A stretch of DNA of 64,000 nt from the NCBI RefSeq assembly GCF_900215655.1, contig NZ_OBEN01000002.1:124001-188000 (forward strand). Direction: 5' to 3'. The notes under the pieces were generated by a model. The model saw nothing but the letters and a program-made list of their open reading frames with translations, was not told where the DNA came from and did not search any database. This document shows, piece after piece, positions 24,066-31,032 of this stretch. Within the stretch, counting starts at the first letter, position 1. Every line of letters starts with the position of its first letter. The stretch is from Hydrogenobacter hydrogenophilus (GTDB taxonomy: Bacteria; Aquificota; Aquificia; Aquificales; Aquificaceae). The translations under genes were made by a program, and so were the position numbers.

Positions 24066-24891
24066 CTTTTAATTCCATACGGTACATTAGAAACACAGGT
24101 AAGGTTTGAAAAGGAGCTGGAGCTGGAAGACCACTTTCAATTCCACACGGTACATTAGAAACCAAAGAGAAAAAGAAAGTTTTATGTGTTTGAGTGTACT
24201 TTCAATTCCACACGGTACATTAGAAACGCTCAAACCTGCTAAACTCTGGTATGGCTTTTGAAACTTTCAATTCCACACGGTACATTAGAAACATGGAAGA
24301 CCCTATAGACCCAACCGAGAGCGTCTTCGCAACTTTCAATTCCACACGGTACATTAGAAACACTATCCAGAGGTATCTTTTAGGTTCAATCCTCTCTACT
24401 TTCAATTCCACACGGTACATTAGAAACAATCAATACTCAAAGCTTGGAGCCATAGTCAATATTCTGGCTTTCAATTCCACACGGTACATTAGAAACCATT
24501 CAATTCACAAGCGCATCATCATCACAAAAGAACCTTTCAATTCCACACGGTACATTAGAAACAACCCCCTTACGAAATTTTCTAATCCTTGAAAGACACT
24601 TTCAATTCCACACGGTACATTAGAAACATATTGATAAGCAGTATCTAAAACCTGTTCGTATAGTCTTTCAATTCCACACGGTACATTAGAAACCAAGGAT
24701 TACAAGGGAACAGTTCTTAGAGCTAAAACTACTTTCAATTCCACACGGTACATTAGAAACAAAAGGAGGTAGGTGAGATGAAAGAAGTGCTTTTTGCTTT
24801 CAATTCCACACGGTACATTAGAAACGAGGTTTTTGGAGCTAAATTTAAAGCATGAGTATATTCTTTCAATTCCACACGGTACATTAGAAAC
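24066..24891 (-). CRISPR. CRISPR array, 13 repeats of 29 bp, 12 spacers
   Basis: On the plus strand the repeat reads CTTTCAATTCC...TTAGAAAC. Repeats start at 24066, 24134, 24199, 24264, 24333, 24399, 24468, 24534, 24599, 24665, 24732, 24797 and 24863; spacers are 36-40 nt. The repeat at 24066 has two substitutions (CTTTTAATTCCATAC), typical of the leader-distal end. On the minus strand each repeat ends in GGAATTGAAAG, which would leave the usual ATTGAAAG-type 5' handle. Both facts indicate transcription leftward from a leader at the right end. No cas gene is present in the window, so Cas6 and effector must act in trans or from elsewhere on the chromosome. Confidence 0.98.
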
Positions 24892-25100
24892 CCCAAAAGA
24901 GATATTCAAGAAAAACATTATACATCAACACTTTGCTAAAAGGGGTACCCTTTTCAAATGAAGTTAATTTTCGGAAATCTTCAGTTCCCAAAAAGGGGCT
25001 GAAAAATTGCCATTTCTAACTATTGAAACTCAACAGTTCCAAAAGTACCTCATCAAAACATCAAAACACCAAAATGTTTTGATGAAGACATCAAAGGTAT
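24892..25100 (-). promoter_or_regulatory. Probable CRISPR leader and promoter
   Basis: A/T-rich, non-coding, next to the newest repeat. On the minus strand TATAAT occupies 24922-24917, about 25 bp before the first repeat. Two inverted repeats are embedded: AAAAGGG/CCCTTTT around a 3-nt centre at 24938-24954, and a perfect 10-bp stem CATCAAAACA/TGTTTTGATG with a 6-nt loop at 25059-25084. Three further CATCAAA copies lie around it. These could be integration-host or adaptation sites or part of the neighbouring transposon; boundaries are approximate. Confidence 0.5.
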
Positions 25101-25119
25101 ACTACCCCTATAATCTTAC

Positions 25120-25184
25120 AAACACAGTCCTTATTCAACTGTCAAGATGACAAGGGGCTTATAAAACCCCTCAATCCTTTTTTT
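25120..25184 (+). ncRNA. Candidate small RNA with terminator
   Basis: A plus-strand promoter-like pair (AAGACA at 25085-25090, 18 bp, TATAAT at 25109-25114) precedes a short stretch ending in the hairpin AGGGG-CTTATAAAA-CCCCT (25153-25171) and a run of seven T at 25178-25184. No reading frame of note is inside. Predicted length about 65 nt. It sits between CRISPR leader and tnpB, and could instead be a relic of the element or a stray terminator. Confidence 0.3.
25153..25184 (+). terminator. Hairpin plus T-run upstream of tnpB
   Basis: 5-bp stem AGGGG/CCCCT with 9-nt loop, followed after 6 nt by TTTTTTT. Works in the rightward direction only. It would stop transcripts entering the tnpB element from the left. 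Confidence 0.45.
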
Positions 25185-25212
25185 GATTTTAATCCTTAGA
25201 GAGAGAAATTGC

Positions 25213-26594
25213 TTATGATATATATCATAAAGTGTGTTGTTGGTTTTAGCTTTAACACTTCCAGCAAGAAGTCTGGAATCTTCTAAAGTCGGAGATGAAT
25301 TGCTTACTGATAAAAATAGGTTTCGGTATATAATATTTATGGGAATAGAAAATAAAATCAAGGTAAAGAAAAATGCTAAAAGCATACAGATACAGAATAT
25401 ATCCAAACAAAGAGCAAGAGGAGTTCTTTGCTAAAACATTTGGAGCATGTCGCTTTGTCTGGAATAAAATGCTTGAAGGAAAGTTAAATGCGTTGAATAA
25501 TAAAGAAAAATTACCAAAAATCACTCCTGCTAAATACAAAAAGCAATACCAATTTTTAAGAGAAGTTGATAGTTTAGCATTAGCTAATGTTCAGTTAAAC
25601 CAAGAAAAAGCTTTTAGGGATTATTTTAAAAACAAAAAACATTTTGGACTACCTAAATTCAAAAAGAAAAAAGATAAACAATCATACACTACAAATAATC
25701 AAGGGAACACTATAAGAATAGATTTTGAAAAACAATTGCTTTACTTACCAAAAGTGAAAACCGGAATAAAAATAAAACTTCATAGGATTTTTGAAGGAAA
25801 AATTAAATCTGCTACAATAACAAAGACAAAAAGTGGAAATTATTATGTAAGCATATTAGTAGAAACAGACAAAGTTCAAAATAAAATAAAACAACCAAAA
25901 TCAAAAATATGTGGAATAGATTTAGGACTTAAAGATTTTGCAATAATTACAAATGATAATGGAAGCTGTAAAATAGAAAATCCAAAATATCTTGTAAGAG
26001 CCGAAAAAAGATTAAAAAGACTACAAAGACAATTATCAAGAAAACAAAAAGGCTCTAACAACTATAAGAAAACAAGGGAAAAAATAGCAAAATTACACGA
26101 ATACATATCCAATGCAAGAAATGATTTTTTACACAAGACATCCAAAGCCATTATTGACGAAAACCAAGTCATAGTGGTGGAGGGTTTATCTGTTAAAGCT
26201 TTACAACAGTCAATGCTCTCTAAATTAGTCTCTGATGTATCATGGGGAACATTCTTGAGATATTTAGAGTATAAGGCAAATTGGTATGGTAGAGAATTGA
26301 TTATCGTAGACAGATTTTATCCATCATCTAAAACTTGCAGTGTGTGTGGATATATCAATACTCAATTAAGATTATCTAATAGATATTGGGAATGCCCAGA
26401 ATGTAATACCTTCCACGATAGAGACATAAATGCAAGTAAAAATTTGTATAAAGTAGGATTAAGTAGGGTTGGAACGACCCGAACTCAGGCCTGTGGAGAA
26501 TGCTCTGACGGCGGAACGATGATTTATCATCGGTCTACGAGTCAACATTCTATGAAGCAGGAAGCTACCACTTCTGTAAGTGGTAGTAGTTCAC
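25213..26594 (+). mobile_element. IS200/IS605-type element carrying tnpB only
   Basis: The right end is clear: a 9-bp hairpin CTACCACTT-CTGT-AAGTGGTAG at 26565-26586 followed by TAGTTCAC ending at about 26594, the usual subterminal stem-loop of this class. The left end is uncertain. Candidates are the perfect palindrome TTATGATATATATCATAA at 25213-25230 and the stem TTCCAG/CTGGAA at 25259-25278. No tnpA lies beside it. The element is distinctly more A-rich in codon use than flanking genes, a sign of transfer. It ends 10 bp before the rlpA-like ATG. Confidence 0.65.
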
Positions 26595-26608
26595 TTTCTT
26601 CGCTATGA
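25373..26608 (+). CDS. tnpB: TnpB, RNA-guided nuclease of IS605 family
   Basis: 411 residues, apparently intact. N-terminal KAYRYRIYPNKEQEEFFAKTFG is the family entry; the RuvC-like nuclease has D183 (GIDLGLKD), E270 (VVEGLS) and the Asp in H-D-R-D-I-N-A-S at 348-355. Zinc ligands are C322-x2-C325 and C341-x2-C344. TATAAT at 25329-25334 and a weak AGG 10 nt before the ATG precede it. TnpB proteins cut DNA matching a guide taken from the flank of the right end. The last few residues are encoded beyond the transposon end, and the stop overlaps the next ATG (ATGA). Too short and without the features of Cas12. Confidence 0.93.
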   Translation: MLKAYRYRIYPNKEQEEFFAKTFGACRFVWNKMLEGKLNALNNKEKLPKITPAKYKKQYQFLREVDSLALANVQLNQEKAFRDYFKNKKHFGLPKFKKKKDKQSYTTNNQGNTIRIDFEKQLLYLPKVKTGIKIKLHRIFEGKIKSATITKTKSGNYYVSILVETDKVQNKIKQPKSKICGIDLGLKDFAIITNDNGSCKIENPKYLVRAEKRLKRLQRQLSRKQKGSNNYKKTREKIAKLHEYISNARNDFLHKTSKAIIDENQVIVVEGLSVKALQQSMLSKLVSDVSWGTFLRYLEYKANWYGRELIIVDRFYPSSKTCSVCGYINTQLRLSNRYWECPECNTFHDRDINASKNLYKVGLSRVGTTRTQACGECSDGGTMIYHRSTSQHSMKQEATTSVSGSSSLSSL

Positions 26609-26612
26609 GAGT
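26460..26612 (+). ncRNA. Candidate right-end element RNA (omega/reRNA) of TnpB
   Basis: The 3' part of tnpB and right end hold stacked hairpins: CGATGAT/ATCATCG at 26517-26532 and the 9-bp end hairpin at 26565-26586. In studied TnpB systems the scaffold RNA runs through this region and its guide begins right after the element end. Here the guide would start at about 26595, covering TTTCTTCGCTATGAG, the start of the rlpA-like gene. Boundaries are inferred, not observed. Confidence 0.4.
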
Positions 26613-27258
26613 GTTTTTTGTGCTCTTTTTTGTATTTTGGAGTGGTTGTTCTGTGGTGATAAAAGAAAAGCCAAAGCGTTATGAAGGTGGGTTAAAGGTT
26701 AATTGCCATAGTCCCATATACACAAAGGGTTTTTATTGTGAAGGAAACAGAGCAAGAAGTGGGTTGGTACAGCCTTGGAGTAAGGTAAAGATAATTAACC
26801 TGAAAAATCAAAAAAGTATAACTATAGCGGTTATGCGCGATGATGATGTTGATGGAGTGTGTGTTCCAGAAAAGTACAAGAGCATTCTCGGTGGAAACCC
26901 TTTTCCTGCAAAGCTTGAAATAGAAAGGTGTGGAAAAGAAGGTATCACAGAATGTCCTGCAAAGATAGAAGGGTTAGCAAGCTATTACAGAGAGCCCTAT
27001 CACAGTAGAGAAACTGCGTACGGTATTCCTTACGATATGTACGGCATGTACGCAGCCCATAGAACCCTACCTTTGGGAACCATGCTTAAAGTAATAAACA
27101 CGGAAAACCAACGGGAAGTTGTTGTTAAAGTTATAGACAGGGGACCTTTCAAAGAAGAAAGAGTGTTGGACCTTTCTTATGGTGCTGCAAGAGAACTGGG
27201 TATGATTAACAGGGGCGAGGTTAGGGTGATAGCTTATGTTTTAAGGTGCGGAGAGTGA
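26605..27258 (+). CDS. RlpA-like lipoprotein with double-psi beta-barrel domain
   Basis: 217 residues. Signal peptide with lipobox F-W-S-G-C makes it a lipoprotein (Cys15). The C-terminal half (about 118-210) is a DPBB domain: GLASYYREPYHSRETAYGIPY, AAHRTLPLGTMLKVIN, VVVKVIDRGPF, VLDLSYGAARELG. RlpA members bind or cleave peptidoglycan strands lacking stem peptides. The N-terminal half (about 55-105: KVKIINLKNQKS, VMRDDDVDG) looks like a second, degenerate barrel. No RBS is visible because the tnpB element ends 10 bp upstream. 3' end overlaps modC by 25 bp. Confidence 0.85.
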   Translation: MRVFFVLFFVFWSGCSVVIKEKPKRYEGGLKVNCHSPIYTKGFYCEGNRARSGLVQPWSKVKIINLKNQKSITIAVMRDDDVDGVCVPEKYKSILGGNPFPAKLEIERCGKEGITECPAKIEGLASYYREPYHSRETAYGIPYDMYGMYAAHRTLPLGTMLKVINTENQREVVVKVIDRGPFKEERVLDLSYGAARELGMINRGEVRVIAYVLRCGE

Positions 27259-28136
27259 ATTTTGCGAACCACGGGCACAAAGGCTTTTGCGGAGACAAGC
27301 ACTGTATCTCCTACGCTTAACTCTTCTGCAGTATCTTTATCAACAACCACCTGCACCAGCTCAGAACCTATAGCAAGGGTTAGCACACAAACTACATCTG
27401 TGTAAGTTTTTTCCAAAAGTATAGCATTTAGGGAAAACTTAGGTGAGCTTCTGCGCGAAAAGAGAACTTCCTTAGGTGTTCCTTCCGCTAAAACTTTTCC
27501 TTCCAACAGATACACCACTCGGTTTGCAAGTTTAAAAGCGTCCTCTTTGTCATGAGAAACCATGATGACAGTTATCCCATAATTTTTGTGAAAGTTTTTT
27601 ATCTCCTCTCTAAGAACTTGTGCCGTTTGATGGTCAAGGGCTGAAAGGGGTTCATCTAAAAGAAGTATGCTGGGCTCTCTTGCCAAGGCTCTCAGGAGTG
27701 CTACCCTCTGTTTTTGTCCTCCTGATAGAGATGTGGGATTTCTGTTGGCAAGATGCTCCATACCTGCCATTCTCAGGAGTTCCATGATCTTATCTTTATC
27801 CCTTCTCTTCATACCAAAGGCTATGTTTTCAAAAACACTCATGTTAGGAAAAAGAGCGTAGTCTTGGAAGACAAAACCCACATCCCTTTTTTGAGGTGGA
27901 AGGTTTATACCCTTTTGGAAGTCAAACCAAACCTTACCTTTTACCTCTATGTAGCCTTCATCTGGCTTTTCAAGTCCTGCTATCATACGCAAAAGTGTGG
28001 TTTTTCCGCTACCGGAAGGACCAAAAACTACAAGAAAATCCCCTTCCTTTACTTCAAGCTCTACCTTAAGGACGAAATCCCCCTTTGCACCGTGGAGCCT
28101 TTTTTTCACGTCAAGCCTTATCAAGAGATGCTCCAC
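27234..28136 (-). CDS. modC: Molybdate ABC transporter ATP-binding protein
   Basis: 300 residues. Walker A GPSGSGKTT, signature LSGGQKQRVALLRALA, Walker B SILLLDEPLSALD, switch H in VSHDKEDA. A TOBE-like C-terminal domain (about 235-300) is expected in ModC-type ATPases. Overlaps modB by 16 bp. Molybdate rather than sulfate is chosen because of ModA and the TOBE/Mop protein in the same operon. Confidence 0.9.
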   Translation of the reverse strand: MEHLLIRLDVKKRLHGAKGDFVLKVELEVKEGDFLVVFGPSGSGKTTLLRMIAGLEKPDEGYIEVKGKVWFDFQKGINLPPQKRDVGFVFQDYALFPNMSVFENIAFGMKRRDKDKIMELLRMAGMEHLANRNPTSLSGGQKQRVALLRALAREPSILLLDEPLSALDHQTAQVLREEIKNFHKNYGITVIMVSHDKEDAFKLANRVVYLLEGKVLAEGTPKEVLFSRRSSPKFSLNAILLEKTYTDVVCVLTLAIGSELVQVVVDKDTAEELSVGDTVLVSAKAFVPVVRKIHSPHLKT

Positions 28137-28789
28137 CTCCTGTTTAGGATATAAAGGCTCAAGAGGGCAAGCAGAGAAAAACTCAAAAGGATAAAGGCAT
28201 ACAGATGAGCTGTTGAGTAGTCTATCTTTTCTACCGCATCGTATATTGCTATAGACACTACTTTAGTTTCTCCTTCTACGCTTCCCCCCACCATGAGCAC
28301 CACACCAAACTCACCCACAGTGTGAGCAAAAGAGAGCACCAAGCCTGTAAGTATAGATGCCTTCATATTGGGAAGTATAACCCTCAGGAGCGTCTCTAAC
28401 TTAGACTTTCCAAGAGTCCAGCTTGCTTCTATCAGGTTTTTAGGCACCGATCTGAATCCCGCAGTTAGTGGATGGATCATCATGGGCATGCTGTAGATAA
28501 TAGATGCAAGCACTATGCCTTCAAAGTGAAACACAAGCTGTTTTCCAAAAAGCTTGTACCACAAATATCCTAAAAAACCTTTTTTGTTGAAAAGCAGAAG
28601 AAGGTAAAATCCTAAAACCGTAGGAGGAAGCACCAGAGGTAAGGAAATCACAGCCTCCAGAAGGGTATTCACTCTGTGTTTGGTGTATGCAAGATAGTAG
28701 GACAAAGGTATTCCAATAACTAAAAGAATAAGGGTTGTCCAAAAGGAGAGCTTTAGGGTAAGCCATAAGGGTACAATGAACTCACTCAT
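28121..28789 (-). CDS. modB: Molybdate ABC transporter permease
   Basis: 222 residues, five to six membrane segments. The EAA-like loop E-A-S-W-T-L-G-K-S-x9-I-L-P is the contact site for ModC. PLVLPPTVLGFYLL is the usual ModB/CysT-type stretch. Overlaps the TOBE-like gene by 8 bp and modC by 16 bp. Confidence 0.92.
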   Translation of the reverse strand: MSEFIVPLWLTLKLSFWTTLILLVIGIPLSYYLAYTKHRVNTLLEAVISLPLVLPPTVLGFYLLLLFNKKGFLGYLWYKLFGKQLVFHFEGIVLASIIYSMPMMIHPLTAGFRSVPKNLIEASWTLGKSKLETLLRVILPNMKASILTGLVLSFAHTVGEFGVVLMVGGSVEGETKVVSIAIYDAVEKIDYSTAHLYAFILLSFSLLALLSLYILNRRWSIS

Positions 28790-29183
28790 GGACTACTTCC
28801 AAAGCTACATGCCATGGTGGCAAAAAGATAAAGACCTTTTTACCTTCAGACAATCCAAGAAGATCCACCTGCTGCTTCAAAAGAAGAACCTTTAGAGTTG
28901 TTTCCCCTTTCTCCACGTGCACCATGCACAGCACTTTTCCCACCTCCAAACCTTTTACGACCCCATCAAAAGTATTTATGTTAGCGATGGGCTCTTGTGT
29001 AAGCACAGGGCTTGTTTCGTTAAAAAAACAATCTACAAGAGAGCTTTCCTTGATAAAACCCGCCCCCTCTCCCCTCTCTTCTAAAACTACGGAGTGTATA
29101 GTGCCTATATGAGTGCTTACCTCCACATGAGAAATTCCGTGATCAAACTCAACCTTCTCCACTCTTCCCCTGAGTAGGTTCAT
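28782..29183 (-). CDS. TOBE/Mop-like protein of the molybdate operon
   Basis: 133 residues, no signal peptide or membrane segment. Two beta-rich repeats, about 1-68 and 70-133; the second (FDGVVKGLEVGKVLCMVHVEKGET in part, then LLGLSEGKKVFIFLPPWHVALE) has the shape of a TOBE/Mop oxyanion-binding domain. The fit is by pattern and position between modA and modB. May bind molybdate in the cytoplasm for storage or sensing. Overlaps both neighbours. Confidence 0.6.
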   Translation of the reverse strand: MNLLRGRVEKVEFDHGISHVEVSTHIGTIHSVVLEERGEGAGFIKESSLVDCFFNETSPVLTQEPIANINTFDGVVKGLEVGKVLCMVHVEKGETTLKVLLLKQQVDLLGLSEGKKVFIFLPPWHVALEVVHE

Positions 29184-29938
29184 TTCTCCTTGGGTACATC
29201 AAAACCGTATTTTTTGAGTATCTCCACCGCTTTTGGAGATAGCACAAATTCGTAAAAACGCCTTACCGCTTGGGAGTTTTCACCAACCTTAGTAATACCA
29301 TAGCCTTGCACTATGGGTTTGTACTTGTCCTCTGGTATAAGCCAATAGGTGCCTACTTTCTTCATGTTCTCAGACACAGCCAAAGAGAGGGGTATTATAC
29401 CCACATCCGCAGAACCAGAGTAAACAAAGCTTGCGGTTTGGGACACGTTTTCTCCAAGCACCAACTTGTCCTTTATCTTGTCAAAAACGCCGTAGTTTTC
29501 CAAAGCCTCCTTAGCAGCCCTTCCGTAGGGTGCGTGTTCCCAGTTAGCCACAGCTACTTTTCTGACCTTTGGGTCTAACAGAATTTGAGGAAACTTAGAG
29601 GGGTCTAAACCCGAATCCTTTCTTACCCAAACTACCAACCTACCTATAGCGTAAGGCTTGGGTTTGGTTATTACGTATCCTTCTTTGTATAGCACCTCCA
29701 CATACTTCATGTCCGCTGAGAAGAAGATGTGAAAGGGTGCGCCTGCCTTTATCTGAGCGGTGCCCTTACCCGAAGAGCCAAATATTAACTCCACCTTGTC
29801 CTGTGGATGTTCCTTCTCGTAGAGCTGTGCTATGTCTTTGAGAGCGTACTGAAGGTCTGCCGCAGCAAAGACCCTTATGAGCTCCGCCCTTGAGAAAGAA
29901 AATGCCACCATGAGAGCAAAGAAAAGAGTCCTCAGCAT
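29180..29938 (-). CDS. modA: Molybdate-binding periplasmic protein
   Basis: Start ATG 29938 has AAGGAGG 8 nt upstream; an in-frame GTG at 29947 directly abuts that site and is rejected. 252 residues: signal peptide (LRTLFFALMVAFSFSRA), then a type-II binding protein: VFAAADLQYALKDIA, IFGSSGKGTAQIKAG, FFSADMKYVE, and the late YSGSADVGIIPLSLA loop. Captures molybdate (or tungstate) for ModBC. Overlaps the next gene by 4 bp. Confidence 0.9.
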   Translation of the reverse strand: MLRTLFFALMVAFSFSRAELIRVFAAADLQYALKDIAQLYEKEHPQDKVELIFGSSGKGTAQIKAGAPFHIFFSADMKYVEVLYKEGYVITKPKPYAIGRLVVWVRKDSGLDPSKFPQILLDPKVRKVAVANWEHAPYGRAAKEALENYGVFDKIKDKLVLGENVSQTASFVYSGSADVGIIPLSLAVSENMKKVGTYWLIPEDKYKPIVQGYGITKVGENSQAVRRFYEFVLSPKAVEILKKYGFDVPKEK

Positions 29939-29952
29939 GTCATACACCTCCT

Positions 29953-30954
29953 TTATAATCTTGCTATTTCAAGCTTCTTGCTTGCGTAGTATCCGGGAAG
30001 GTTTTCCAAACATTCCCTATACACTTTGGAAGTCAGAGCATTTATAACCCTTTGAAAGTATTTATCCTCCTCAAGCTCTTCTCTGTAGCAGATACAGTAG
30101 TCTTCCCTTTTGACACTGAAAAACCCAAGCCCATACTCCACCGCAAAAAGCCTTGTAGTGATCCCCGCATCACCAAAGCCGTTCCTTAGGCTAAAGGCTA
30201 TGTCCCTGTGGCTACCAGAAACTTCCTTCCATTGTGTGGGTCTTATGTCTTCCTTTATCTCCTCGAACACCTTTCTGGCACCTGTGCCCTTTTCTCTTAA
30301 AAGCCAAAGGAGGAAGGAGTTTTTAAGATGCTGAAGGCTTTTTACCTCTAAGCCCTCCCTCAGAGCCACTCCCTCCTCCCAAGAAAAAAGCTGAGCAAGG
30401 CGAAAGCCCCTTCCAAGATACTCACTAACCACTTTTAAGTTTTCCTCAAAACTACCCAAATGTATACCGGCAATATGCACCCACCCCTCCTTCAGAAGCC
30501 TTAGAGCCCTCTCACTGGAAGCGTGTATAACTATAAACCTGATGCCTTCCTCTAAAAGCTGATAAGACACTAAATTTATAGAGACATCGCACCCTGCGAA
30601 CACATAGGTAGGTAAAGGATTTTTGTTAAGGCGGTGTATCTCACCTTTGCTATAAAATCCGTCAGGTGGCATAAAGCCCGCAGGATAAAGAACTTCTCTA
30701 TTTGACATCTTTGCGCTTATAAAAGGTCCTCCTTTGAAAGCTTCGAAGGTTATGGGTTCTTCTTCTGGTGAAAAGAGCTCTTCCACGGTGCAACCTAAAG
30801 CCTTTGCAAGCCTCAAAGCGTAATCTACAGAAGGAAGAGCTCTTCCAGACTCTATGGCGCTTATGGTGGTTCTTGGTATCCCCGTAAGTGTAGAGAGATC
30901 TTCTTGAGACAACCCCCTCTTGAGCCTGTAGCTTTTTACCCTGTTATAGCGCAT
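29953..30954 (-). CDS. XRE-type regulator fused to periplasmic-binding-protein-like domain
   Basis: 333 residues. Residues 5-62 are a Cro/C1 helix-turn-helix (LKRGLSQEDLSTLTGIPRTT, AIESGRALPSVDYALRLAKALG). From about 85 onward there is a PBP-like domain of the kind fused to MoeA or to regulators (VFAGCDVSINLV; GSHRDIAFSLRNGFGDAGI). It stands 14 bp before modA as first gene of the operon. Likely a molybdate-responsive one-component regulator in place of ModE; ligand and target are inferred from position. Confidence 0.8.
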   Translation of the reverse strand: MRYNRVKSYRLKRGLSQEDLSTLTGIPRTTISAIESGRALPSVDYALRLAKALGCTVEELFSPEEEPITFEAFKGGPFISAKMSNREVLYPAGFMPPDGFYSKGEIHRLNKNPLPTYVFAGCDVSINLVSYQLLEEGIRFIVIHASSERALRLLKEGWVHIAGIHLGSFEENLKVVSEYLGRGFRLAQLFSWEEGVALREGLEVKSLQHLKNSFLLWLLREKGTGARKVFEEIKEDIRPTQWKEVSGSHRDIAFSLRNGFGDAGITTRLFAVEYGLGFFSVKREDYCICYREELEEDKYFQRVINALTSKVYRECLENLPGYYASKKLEIARL

Positions 30955-31032
30955 GACAATATATTATATATATCCGCTAAAAAAAATGTCAAACCTTGTA
31001 AGGAAACTAATTGAACCATTATAATCTTTTGC
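30955..31032. promoter_or_regulatory. Divergent promoters: molybdate operon / M16 peptidase operon
   Basis: 78 bp. Leftward, TATAAT at 30968-30963 lies 8 nt before the regulator ATG within an A/T-only stretch that could also hold its operator. Rightward, TTGTAA (30996-31001), 18 bp, TATAAT (31020-31025), then 7 nt to the ATG at 31033. Both fit leaderless starts. Confidence 0.5.

Noticed and set aside
24220-24918. Open frames on both strands across the CRISPR array with repeated peptides such as F-N-S-T-R-Y-I-R-N
   Set aside because: They are translations of the 29-bp repeat and change with each spacer; no start signals or coding bias.
25234-25434. 66-codon plus-strand frame before tnpB
   Set aside because: No RBS, overlaps tnpB out of frame, and shows no family; more likely part of the transposon left end.
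25373-26608. Considering the protein near the CRISPR array as a Cas12-type effector
   Set aside because: 411 residues, standard TnpB motifs and a transposon end hairpin; the repeat and spacer lengths suggest a class 1 array.
29939-29947. GTG start for modA at 29947
   Set aside because: The GTG overlaps the Shine-Dalgarno sequence; ATG 29938 has the right spacing. The same reasoning was used for tusA (50784) and shdrB1 (48653).
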